7,881 bases of DNA. Source: Thermoplasmata archaeon (GTDB lineage: Archaea; Thermoplasmatota; E2; DHVEG-1). The notes beneath the pieces were generated by a model. The model did not search any database, was not told the origin of the DNA, and saw nothing but the letters and a program-made list of their open reading frames with translations. Made by a program: the position numbers and the translations under genes. Shown here one piece after another: positions 1 through 5,746 of this stretch. Location: assembly GCA_030637965.1 (NCBI GenBank), contig DAOWFO010000061.1:1-7881 (forward strand). The letters run 5' to 3'. The first letter of the stretch is position 1. Every line of letters begins with the position of its first letter.

Positions 1-2
1 AT

Positions 3-1349
3 GGTAAGGGTGTTAAATATGAATGGAAAAATGGTGAAAGTTATATAATTATTGAGTCAAAACATTCCAATCATAATAGTCCACTTATTCCTGAGAATCG
101 TGAGTATCATGAGTTAAGTCATTATGCCATGCATAGTTTATACAAAAAGTTACCTGAGGGACGTAATATTCCAGATGGCATTGAAATGGTTAATCATGAT
201 GGCTATGTAAATCCTAGCACTGCTGATTCATATTCAGAGGGGTTTGCAATATTCATGTCAATGGTTATTGATGATTATTATAATGCAACAAGATCCCCAG
301 CTGATTGTTCAACACATGGATACCTGGAAGATAATTATAAAGCTTGGAAACGTTGGGGAAAGGCAGAAGAGTTAGCTATCGCAGGAATTCTATGGGATCT
401 TTATGATGGAGAAGATCAATATTCTGTCGAAAGGAGTGATTTATTAGAATTAGAATTATCCTATCTTGAAACTGATTTTGGTTCAGATTATGGTAAAACT
501 CCAGAAGAAGTTAAAGAAAGGGTACAAAATATAAAGTATGACGATGATAAAGTTGATTTAACCTTGGAGCAAGTATGGGAGATAATTAAAACATATCATG
601 TAGATTTTAAATCAGTATATGATGCATTTGTTACCAAGTATAAATCTAAAAAAGATGATATTGACACAATTTTTATTGAGCATGGATTTTATGCTGAGAA
701 CGAATCAGGAAATAAAATGTATGATGCAGGTTGGTTCGAGCCATATCGGGACAGCAATAAAAATGGCACATATGATATAGGGGAATATTTTATTGATTTA
801 CCGACGAATATACCATTTTATTGGGATGAAATAGAAACAGTTGGTCAGGCAACAAACTATGAGCGACCCTGGAGATATAGCTGTTATGAACTTCCTGGTC
901 AATATATAAAGGTTGATAACACTGTTCCGTTCTACTTGATAATTTACGAAGATCAAGATCGTCCATACTATAAGCATGTGATTAAAACATTGAATGATGA
1001 TGGATTGATATATACCCCAATACCTCCTGGAGAATACAAGTTAAACATAACTATAGAAGCTATGGGTTTACAAACATTGAATCCATTGACTTTTACATCT
1101 GAAGAATTTCATGATGCATATTATGATTCAGTTGAACAGGGGTATTTTATGGATTATGATTTTGAGTTTTCTGGAGATATTCCAGAGATGTCAGTTATAC
1201 CTGATTTAAATGAATATTATGATTATTATAAAGAATCAGAGAAAAGTAATGGATCCCCGGGTTTTGAATTAATAATTCTACTTGGAGCGATAATTATTCT
1301 TTATTCATTTAAGTTTTTGCACATAAAATTAGGAAGAAACAACGAATAA
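3..1349 (+). CDS. Secreted/surface zinc metalloprotease, HExxH type, with PGF-type C-terminal anchor (5' partial)
   Basis: The reading frame is open from position 3, so the gene starts before the window; the ATG at 129 is internal. The 42 codons before it carry HELSH (108-122), a zincin HExxH site giving two zinc ligands and the catalytic Glu. About 39 residues after the second His lies YSEGFAIF; its Glu (codon 237-239) is a good third zinc ligand, and AGILWDLYDG follows, a pairing known from secreted gluzincin-like peptidases. Further on, DSNKNGTYDIGE resembles a Ca-binding D-x-N-x-N-G loop, followed by a likely beta-sandwich region. The tail has SPGF, about 18 hydrophobic residues and a basic end, like archaeosortase-processed PGF-CTERM proteins. 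Inference: an extracellular, lipid- or S-layer-anchored protease. The exact peptidase family is not identified. It converges with the minus-strand cluster and probably belongs to the host chromosome. Confidence 0.8.
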   Translation, partial: GKGVKYEWKNGESYIIIESKHSNHNSPLIPENREYHELSHYAMHSLYKKLPEGRNIPDGIEMVNHDGYVNPSTADSYSEGFAIFMSMVIDDYYNATRSPADCSTHGYLEDNYKAWKRWGKAEELAIAGILWDLYDGEDQYSVERSDLLELELSYLETDFGSDYGKTPEEVKERVQNIKYDDDKVDLTLEQVWEIIKTYHVDFKSVYDAFVTKYKSKKDDIDTIFIEHGFYAENESGNKMYDAGWFEPYRDSNKNGTYDIGEYFIDLPTNIPFYWDEIETVGQATNYERPWRYSCYELPGQYIKVDNTVPFYLIIYEDQDRPYYKHVIKTLNDDGLIYTPIPPGEYKLNITIEAMGLQTLNPLTFTSEEFHDAYYDSVEQGYFMDYDFEFSGDIPEMSVIPDLNEYYDYYKESEKSNGSPGFELIILLGAIIILYSFKFLHIKLGRNNE

Positions 1350-1376
1350 AAGTGCAAAATGGAATAAAAGTGCAAA
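1344..1376. repeat. 15-bp direct repeat at the protease stop codon
   Basis: GAATAAAAGTGCAAA occurs at 1344-1358 and again at 1362-1376, offset by 18 bases. The first copy contains the TAA stop of the protease gene. The duplication may be slippage, or the scar of an insertion next to the gene. No function is evident. Confidence 0.6.
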
Positions 1377-1515
1377 GCCCCAATAGTAAAAACATATGTA
1401 GAGACGTGAGAAATATTCTTATCGTCATTATTGACAGAGGCATCATCAAGTTTTATAAGTTCTGTATTTAAGAGGTTATCATCAGTTTTATTCGATTTAA
1501 GCGATCTCGGCAACT

Positions 1516-1713
1516 GGGGAGGTCATTTTATTATTATGACGACTATCTTTTCTTCAGATGATTTCTCCATATATGATAGGTTGGTACCAAGATAAAATCA
1601 ATATTATCAATAGATTTGTTGATTATATCCTTAAGACAGAACTCGAAAGTTATTTATTTTTATATGCAGTCGGGATTGGCGCCAATTTTAAGCACCCAAA
1701 ACCACACCAATAG
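1516..1713 (+). pseudogene. Possible frameshifted N-terminal remnant of a transposase
   Basis: GGGGAGGT at 1516-1523 resembles a strong ribosome binding site. The ATG at 1536 opens 19 codons ending at TAA 1593-1595 and reading DDFSIYDRLVPR near the end. The +1 frame then continues with DKINIINRFVDYILKTELES and on to TAG 1711-1713. Joined by one shift near 1590, the two pieces give a protein start resembling the LVP-D-x-I-x-x-F-VD pattern at the N-terminus of IS1182/DUF772-type transposases. There is no catalytic domain, so at best this is the 5' stump of a decayed insertion sequence. The 51-codon second piece (ATG 1558) could instead be a small gene, though it lacks a ribosome binding site. 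The family resemblance is from memory and weak. The opposite strand is also partly open here, which adds doubt. Confidence 0.3.
1675..1686. repeat. 12-bp perfect palindrome
   Basis: ATTGGCGCCAAT is perfectly self-complementary and is a GC-rich island in AT-rich sequence. Just after it, GCACCC (1692-1697) can pair with GGGGTGC (1723-1729), allowing a weak imperfect hairpin. It could be a protein-binding site or part of a decayed IS end; no assignment is possible. Confidence 0.4.
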
Positions 1714-1824
1714 CAAATACTTGGGGTGCATAAAACAACATTTGTGCATGGTTAAATTCCGTGTTTAAATGGTTTTGTGCCTTGTAAACTAACATCGCCT
1801 TTTTGTAGTGCCTTAAGTTGCTAA

Positions 1825-1859
1825 TTTGCCAGTGTACAATGCCATTAATGCAGCATTTT
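1825..1859 (+). repeat. 35-bp direct repeat, copy 1
   Basis: The repeat begins TTTGCCAGTGTACAATGCCA and ends TGCAGCATTTT. It matches copy 2 (1871-1905) at 34 of 35 positions; the single difference is A at 1847 against T at 1893. The unit contains the palindrome TGTACA. The two copies are offset by 46 bases with an 11-base gap, too short for a CRISPR spacer, so iteron-like or recombinase-arm sites are more plausible. Confidence 0.85.
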
Positions 1860-1870
1860 TAAATTGTTTG

Positions 1871-1905
1871 TTTGCCAGTGTACAATGCCATTTATGCAGC
1901 ATTTT
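1871..1905 (+). repeat. 35-bp direct repeat, copy 2
   Basis: Second copy of the repeat at 1825-1859, same orientation, 34/35 identical. The sequence just before each copy is also loosely similar (TTGCTAA against TTGTTTG), so the duplicated unit may originally have been nearer 46 bp. No third copy was seen in the window. Confidence 0.85.
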
Positions 1906-1913
1906 AACTAGCA

Positions 1914-1931
1914 TACTTAATATATTAAGTA
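1914..1931. repeat. 18-bp perfect palindrome TACTTAATATATTAAGTA
   Basis: The 18 bases are perfectly self-complementary and carry two of the eight TTAAGT/ACTTAA hexamers in inverted orientation. It begins nine bases after the second 35-bp repeat. This is the arrangement expected for a dimeric DNA-binding protein's site; the binder is unknown. Confidence 0.75.
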
Positions 1932-2001
1932 AAACTTAACAGCATAAAATACCCCTGTTAAAACGGCTACAAAGTTAAGTAATTAAGTTGTTTCGCCTAT
2001 A

Positions 2002-2020
2002 TAAATATATTATATATTTA
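2002..2020. repeat. AT-only inverted repeat, 9-bp arms
   Basis: TAAATATAT and ATATATTTA flank a single central T at 2011. The stretch is pure A+T and would melt easily, which would suit a DNA unwinding element if this is an origin. It could equally serve as a TATA-like promoter element in either direction. Confidence 0.6.
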
Positions 2021-2041
2021 CATGCAAGCTTTTAAATAATA

Positions 2042-2070
2042 ATGCATAACAATGTTATACGTATATGCAT
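2042..2070. repeat. ATGCAT pair around the palindrome TATACGTATA
   Basis: ATGCAT occurs at 2042-2047 and 2065-2070. Between them TATACGTATA (2056-2065) is a perfect 10-bp palindrome. With the neighbouring inverted repeats this adds to a cluster of small symmetric sites in the non-coding region. Confidence 0.45.
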
Positions 2071-2158
2071 AAAATCACTTAATTTTTTCTTTTTGCATAT
2101 CTTTAAAATAACTTACTTAACTCAGGTGTCTAATAAGGGGTGTTCAAGGTCAGGTACA

Positions 2159-3706
2159 CTACTCTCTGTCCTCAAAATCATCTAATATCTCATCCATCGT
2201 GTCTTCCGCCTTAAAACCACCTGTTCCAGCCTTAAAACCAAAACAACGAGTAAATAGTCGGTCATACAGGTTTTTAGGCTTATTTGTGCATATACCATTA
2301 TCATCGTATGTTATATTATCTAAAAAGTACCTTAAAACCAAAATACCGACTGTGTTATATCTAGTATCGGTTTTTAGTTTGGATTTTAGGTTTTTAGGTT
2401 CAGAAAAGTCTCTTATCATTTTCTTTATGTATTTTTTGATATCCTCATCAACAGGTATCCCCTCAGGAAACAAAGGCAGACTAACTCTTCCTGTTCCTCT
2501 GGGTAGAAGATAGTGCATTATCTTTCGATTCGCTTCTTCAGAGAACATCATTTCACCTCGTATTAGTCCATTTTCCTCTAATTTATCCAAACCCCCACCG
2601 TCGTAACAATACCACATTCCAACACCTGCCCCCTCCATAATTTCTTTCACTGGTGCTGGAGAATGTTCCCCTATAAACTTTATTACTTTTTCATCTCTCA
2701 ATGTGGTTGGTATCATCTGGACATTTGAATAAGTCTTCATCAGTGTGATTCTTGCAATAAAGTAATCATCATATGTAGCAATCAATCTACCTCTATCATC
2801 TTTTTCTCGTTGATCTTGGTGAAATGCTGTATTCGCCTTTATATAATCGAGAAATCTTCCATAGATATCTCTCATCAATACTGTGTCTGGAAACAAGTTG
2901 ACAATAGAGTCTGCATATGGAATAACAATTTCAACTCTTTGCAATCCTTCAAGTGCAGATCTCAAATTCAAATCTGGAGTTGTTATTGTTGTTCCTTGTG
3001 CCTTTTTGCTCATAAACTTCTTTATGGCTCTAGTCTGTTCTTCAGATTCATCAATATGGATTATTGCATATCTGCCTAACGCCTCCTGATTCAAATCAAC
3101 ATCATAAGCGGTGCATGTAATATTTGGCTTTCCTTTTACATCAAGATCAACTGCTTTATTTTTTATGGTTATTGTTGCCTTATTGCTTCCAGAAGACATG
3201 GTCTTAAATACAGGTGAATTTATAACCTCAGATTCAATATCCTCGAGTAATAATTGCTTACCATCCCAATTCCAATCTTCCTCTCCATTGTGCCAATAGT
3301 TAAATGCTGTTTTTGAGACCTTACTCCTGTGTATATATCCTGCTTTATTCATTGTCACTTCATATGTATTATTTGCGACATGGTCTTTTCCTGCTCTTGT
3401 CTTGGAATTGAGTAATGCGTTGCCAGATGTCGGTTGTGCATTTTTAACAAGACGCACTGAATTGATATTTATCAAAGTCAGTATCGTATCAGTTTCTCCC
3501 ACTACCTCTTTGTGTATTTCATCGATTGTCAGAGTAATTAATGCTGGATTTTTCAAAATATATAATTTCTTACGAAATGCTTCTTGTTCCTCAGGTGATG
3601 GTTTAGAATCCATCATGTCGTCAAGTTCTGTATTCAGTTTTTTTGCCTCTTCCTTGGTGATCTCCATGCCTTTTGCTATAGTCAAATTCGGATTCTCAGG
3701 CATCAT
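2159..3706 (-). CDS. P-loop ATPase of the phage/plasmid primase-helicase type
   Basis: The 515-residue product looks like the ATPase found beside primases in integrated elements. Residues 95-108 hold a Walker A-like GNALLNSKTRAGKD, in which the usual Ser/Thr after GK is Asp. QLLLEDIES (151-159) is a likely Walker B, and GKPNITCTA (192-200) lies where sensor 1 is expected. IIHIDESEEQTRAI (215-228) and IPYADSIVNLFPD (262-274) followed by RFLDYIKANTAFHQDQR (284-300) match conserved blocks I recall from this family. A winged-helix-like part follows around 340-390. Family knowledge suggests DNA unwinding or loading at replication. The first ATG overlaps the Sm-like gene's stop (ATGA); GGGAGGG at 3711-3717 lies 4 and 7 bases before two consecutive ATGs, and the second ATG has the more usual spacing. 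The family assignment is from remembered patterns; the enzymatic activity is unproven. Confidence 0.65.
   Translation of the reverse strand: MMPENPNLTIAKGMEITKEEAKKLNTELDDMMDSKPSPEEQEAFRKKLYILKNPALITLTIDEIHKEVVGETDTILTLININSVRLVKNAQPTSGNALLNSKTRAGKDHVANNTYEVTMNKAGYIHRSKVSKTAFNYWHNGEEDWNWDGKQLLLEDIESEVINSPVFKTMSSGSNKATITIKNKAVDLDVKGKPNITCTAYDVDLNQEALGRYAIIHIDESEEQTRAIKKFMSKKAQGTTITTPDLNLRSALEGLQRVEIVIPYADSIVNLFPDTVLMRDIYGRFLDYIKANTAFHQDQREKDDRGRLIATYDDYFIARITLMKTYSNVQMIPTTLRDEKVIKFIGEHSPAPVKEIMEGAGVGMWYCYDGGGLDKLEENGLIRGEMMFSEEANRKIMHYLLPRGTGRVSLPLFPEGIPVDEDIKKYIKKMIRDFSEPKNLKSKLKTDTRYNTVGILVLRYFLDNITYDDNGICTNKPKNLYDRLFTRCFGFKAGTGGFKAEDTMDEILDDFEDRE
2209..2398. repeat. Cluster of GGTTTTWAGG-like motifs inside the ATPase 3' end
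   Basis: CCTTAAAACCA occurs three times on the plus strand, at 2209-2219, 2230-2240 and 2330-2340; the last two extend to 14 identical bases. GGTTTTTAGG, nearly its complement, occurs at 2269-2278 and 2389-2398, with close variants between. The first two copies encode a duplicated GFKA block in the protein, but the third lies in another frame, so the similarity is not purely a protein effect. Confidence 0.5.
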
Positions 3707-3894
3707 TGTTCCCTCCCGTTTAACAAAACAACTTCTCTGAGTGAATCAAGTGATATTAACGAAGTTGTCTGCTCAGTAGTAAAAAGAATGGCATCGCTGT
3801 AAACATCATCAATGGTACCAATTAAAACAAAGCCGTCACTCTTGACAATCTTAACATACTTACCTAAAAATCTGCTTATGGTTTCTTCTCGCAT
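3703..3894 (-). CDS. Sm-like (LSm-fold) small protein
   Basis: The 63-residue product consists of a short N-terminal helix (1-10) and then a region reading as five beta strands. GKYVKIVKSDGFVLIGTIDD (11-30) fits an Sm1-type pattern with strand, turn, strand and a conserved Gly-x-Ile-x-x. DAILFT and TSLISLDSLREVVLL (34-58) form the closing strands. The classic Sm2 RG signature is absent. Known relatives form rings that bind RNA or act as small beta-barrel adaptors; which applies here is not visible. GAGGAGA at 3899-3905 is a good ribosome binding site four bases before the ATG. Its TGA overlaps the ATPase ATG, which implies translational coupling and a shared task or matched stoichiometry. Small size leaves the fold assignment moderate; a non-Sm SH3-like barrel is the alternative. 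Confidence 0.65.
   Translation of the reverse strand: MREETISRFLGKYVKIVKSDGFVLIGTIDDVYSDAILFTTEQTTSLISLDSLREVVLLNGREQ
3711..3717 (-). promoter_or_regulatory. Ribosome binding site of the ATPase gene inside the Sm-like gene
   Basis: GGGAGGG on the minus strand lies in the last codons of the Sm-like gene. It is four bases from the first ATG (3706) and seven from the second (3703). It supports reinitiation at the ATGA overlap and favours the second ATG as an equally likely start. Confidence 0.6.
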
Positions 3895-3979
3895 ATTCTC
3901 TCCTCATCTCTAACTATTTTTATCATCACCTCGGCGATTATAATTTCATGATTAGTATCTTTAAAACTTCTTTCAAAAA

Positions 3980-3990
3980 CTTATATATAC
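3980..3990 (-). promoter_or_regulatory. Candidate TATA box for the Sm-like/ATPase pair
   Basis: GTATATATAAG on the minus strand is the best archaeal TATA-like sequence upstream of the Sm-like gene. A start site about 25 bases downstream would fall near 3958, giving a leader of roughly 60 bases before the ATG at 3894. The box overlaps the last codons of the small ORF described next, so the pair may be transcribed separately from the recombinase. Confidence 0.4.
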
Positions 3991-4169
3991 CCACTATCGT
4001 CGTATCCGTCATAATCCTGTTGAACTCATAGAACTTGCTTCTGCTCCAAGTTTTTGAATTCATCGGATTTAAGCGGATTATAGCCGATTTGATCGTATGC
4101 TAATATGTAATCATTTGTCTGTAGCCAAGTCGTCTTTAACAAGGCTAAAATCCCCCCTTTGGTCTCCAA
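3981..4169 (-). pseudogene. Small ORF with an in-frame TGA, between recombinase and Sm-like genes
   Basis: Beginning at a TTG (4167-4169) two bases after the recombinase stop, a frame runs 47 codons to TGA (4026-4028), encoding among others DYILAYDQIGYNPLKSDEFK and ending KQVL. The same frame then continues with VQQDYDGYDDSGYI to TAA (3981-3983). Both halves read like real protein, rich in Tyr, Asp and Gln, and both differ from their surroundings in style. AAGGA lies about eight bases before the TTG, within the recombinase end. Options: a 47-residue gene with chance downstream similarity, a 62-residue gene broken by one nonsense change (for instance Trp TGG to TGA), or recoding at TGA. I recognise no family and no domain. 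The TTG start is the weakest part of the call. Confidence 0.4.
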
Positions 4170-4170
4170 A

Positions 4171-5697
4171 TCACATGTCCTTCGGTGCGATTAGCCCGTC
4201 TATCCAATGCTTTTTTGCACCCTCTTTGTTTCTAAGTCTCCAATAAATTCTATCGTTTAAAAACCAATATCTAGTCTTTTCTTCTGCTGTCATATTTTTA
4301 TCAGCCTTCATCAAATTGTAAAGCCTCTGCCAATCCATCTCTCTTTCTTTTGCTGTCGGAAACTTCTTAAGATATTCCTTTTCTTTCATTTCTTCAGTTG
4401 CATTTTGGTCTTGTTCTACTGCCCTCTGATAGCTCATATCTTCTATTCGGTATTCCAGCATCCGTATACGGTCAAATTGGTGATTACTAACTCTTTCTAT
4501 TCTTTCGTTCTGTTCCTTAAGCTGTTGAATCAAATCCTCGTACCCCTTGTTTTCATGTGTTACTTCTTTTAACTGTTCCCGTATATCTGAAACATCAGGT
4601 TGTGATTCAAAAATTAATAAACCTTTCATATGTTGGTCATATTCCTCTTTCAATACTGCTCTCATTCGAGGATTTTCATATTTGTAAACAGCATCAAGGT
4701 TTGTCCAATGGCCACCCATGTAATCAACGTATTCTTTGTTTGCCCTTTCAAACATTAACTGTGTTAGCCAGTATCTTCTCAAGCTATGAATATTATACAC
4801 GTATCTAGGGTGCTGTAGTTTAGGGTTGTTGTCTTTTTTATTGTAGGGTGCTCCAGCTTTCTCAAGGAGGTTAGCCCACATCCTTTGTGCTGTTATATAA
4901 TCAAATGGGAATACCCTGTTTTCCATTCCAATTATTTCCTCTTTAGAGAGTTCTTTACCATCCTTGTAGACTTTCCATCGATAATATGGTTTGCCTTTCG
5001 TATGTGTATTAAATATGTCTTCTCTTTTTACCTCATAACCCATATTTTTAAACTGGTCCCTGATATATTTTGATGTCTTGTATCTTCTTTGCAGCATCCT
5101 TTCTCTTTCTGGGATCCATAGTTCTAATTGTTCTTGTACCTCTGGTGTGAAAAATGTATATCTTGGTAGTTCAAATTTTCCCTCCTCTACTAGTTCAACT
5201 TCTCTTTTTTTCATATCAATATTATCAAAAGATATAAGCAATGACTCTTCAATTCGAAGACCAGTTGATGCTAAGAACATAAATAAAGCTCTGGATTTAA
5301 CACCAGTACAATATGACAATATCTTTTTAAGATCGCTTTGTGTGGGTGTTGCTTTTTTTGTTAATGCATATGTTGATCTGTTTAAATTATTCCTTATTCG
5401 TAAATCCTCCCATGTTTTAGCTTTAACATTTATCTCATGCCGATCAAGGAATTTCTTAATAGCTGAGAAACAAGCTACTTGTGTTTTTTTAGGTTTTTCT
5501 TCTATGTCCTCTGCATAATTAAATAGAGCATCTTCAACGTTTCTATTTGATAACTTTAGGAAATTACTAGGTTGCATTTCTATTGTTTCAAAAAATTTCT
5601 TTAGATACACCAAAGTTGTTTTTCTACTGTTTGGATTCTTATAGTACTTTTTCAAATAATCTTCTACTATTTTTGGATGCCAATTATGTTTTCTCAT
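4171..5697 (-). CDS. Tyrosine recombinase/integrase with C-terminal coiled-coil extension
   Basis: The 508-residue product should cut and rejoin DNA at the element's attachment sites. An N-terminal SAM-like core-binding region spans about 1-110. The catalytic part shows STGLRIEE with Arg148, a beta-hairpin Lys at 174 (EEGKFELP), HSLRR with His304 and Arg307, GGH with His330, and the nucleophile Tyr338 in AVYKY (Tyr340 is the alternative). All expected catalytic residues are present, so it is probably active. Residues 185-300 are expanded relative to minimal integrases. After the catalytic domain, about 365-430 looks like a coiled coil, followed by a charged, aromatic-rich tail to 508. GGAG lies seven bases before the ATG. 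The gene starts 49 bases after the DUF5611-like stop, which places one end of the integrated element close by. It belongs to the broad archaeal integrase group; I cannot name a subfamily. Confidence 0.92.
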   Translation of the reverse strand: MRKHNWHPKIVEDYLKKYYKNPNSRKTTLVYLKKFFETIEMQPSNFLKLSNRNVEDALFNYAEDIEEKPKKTQVACFSAIKKFLDRHEINVKAKTWEDLRIRNNLNRSTYALTKKATPTQSDLKKILSYCTGVKSRALFMFLASTGLRIEESLLISFDNIDMKKREVELVEEGKFELPRYTFFTPEVQEQLELWIPERERMLQRRYKTSKYIRDQFKNMGYEVKREDIFNTHTKGKPYYRWKVYKDGKELSKEEIIGMENRVFPFDYITAQRMWANLLEKAGAPYNKKDNNPKLQHPRYVYNIHSLRRYWLTQLMFERANKEYVDYMGGHWTNLDAVYKYENPRMRAVLKEEYDQHMKGLLIFESQPDVSDIREQLKEVTHENKGYEDLIQQLKEQNERIERVSNHQFDRIRMLEYRIEDMSYQRAVEQDQNATEEMKEKEYLKKFPTAKEREMDWQRLYNLMKADKNMTAEEKTRYWFLNDRIYWRLRNKEGAKKHWIDGLIAPKDM

Positions 5698-5746
5698 TCA
5701 GATCTCCAATATATGTATGCATCCAAAGTTAAAATAGTTTTTGTTG

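Larger units (their letters stand above)
1813..2120. other. Repeat-dense AT-rich non-coding region; candidate origin/partition/operator region
   Basis: No intact gene is visible between 1714 and 2158. The hexamer TTAAGT or its complement ACTTAA occurs eight times: 1813, 1915, 1925, 1934, 1975, 1983, 2077 and 2115 (start positions). For this base composition I would expect about half a copy by chance. Around these lie a 35-bp direct repeat and three perfect palindromes, listed separately, plus a possible 7-bp stem between TTAACAG (1936-1942) and CTGTTAA (1955-1961). Clustered short motifs, palindromes and AT-rich DNA beside a replication-type ATPase gene are typical of plasmid or proviral origins and partition sites. 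This assignment is inference; a regulatory array is the alternative. Confidence 0.45.
1350..5746. mobile_element. Putative small integrated genetic element (boundaries uncertain)
   Basis: A tyrosine recombinase, a primase/helicase-type ATPase, a coupled Sm-like protein and a repeat-rich non-coding region sit between a host-type protease gene and a host-type DUF5611/ligase/SDR cluster. This gene set fits an integrated plasmid or provirus remnant. The right edge most likely falls between the recombinase start (5697) and the DUF5611-like stop (5747). The left edge lies somewhere in 1350-2158. No capsid, terminase or conjugation gene is visible. I could not find a convincing direct repeat at the two edges, so the limits are inferred from gene content alone. 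Confidence 0.45.

Noticed and set aside
1301..1513. 70-codon minus-strand ORF starting at a TTG
   Set aside because: It overlaps the protease C-terminus in antisense, its end is made by the GTGCAAA direct repeat (giving a repeated LHFYS), and it has no ribosome binding site. The first 45 codons look mildly protein-like and extend upstream past a TGA, so a decayed gene is not excluded, but it is too weak to call.
1552..1575. Similarity between TTCAGAT...TCTCCA...ATATG at 1554-1575 and TTCAGATCTCCAATATATG at 5697-5716 as att repeats
   Set aside because: The match needs a gap of several bases and an extra indel; the right-hand copy is simply the recombinase's ribosome binding site region. Chance similarity is more likely.
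1664..1768. 34-codon plus-strand ORF from ATG 1664
   Set aside because: It is short, has no ribosome binding site and no recognisable motif, and it overlaps the better-looking frame ending at 1713.
1741..1800. GGTTAAATTCC as a tRNA T-arm and integration target
   Set aside because: It lacks the invariant T-arm sequence, and no acceptor stem, anticodon arm or D-arm could be folded around it. No tRNA gene was seen anywhere in the window by eye.
1825..1905. Two-unit repeat as a CRISPR array
   Set aside because: The gap between copies is only 11 bases, there are only two copies, and no cas gene is in the window.
2883..3089. Plus-strand ORFs of 60-150 codons opposite the ATPase, recombinase and ligase genes
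   Set aside because: They lie antisense to genes with clear domain motifs, have Ser/Leu/Ile/Cys-rich composition typical of antisense frames, and lack ribosome binding sites.
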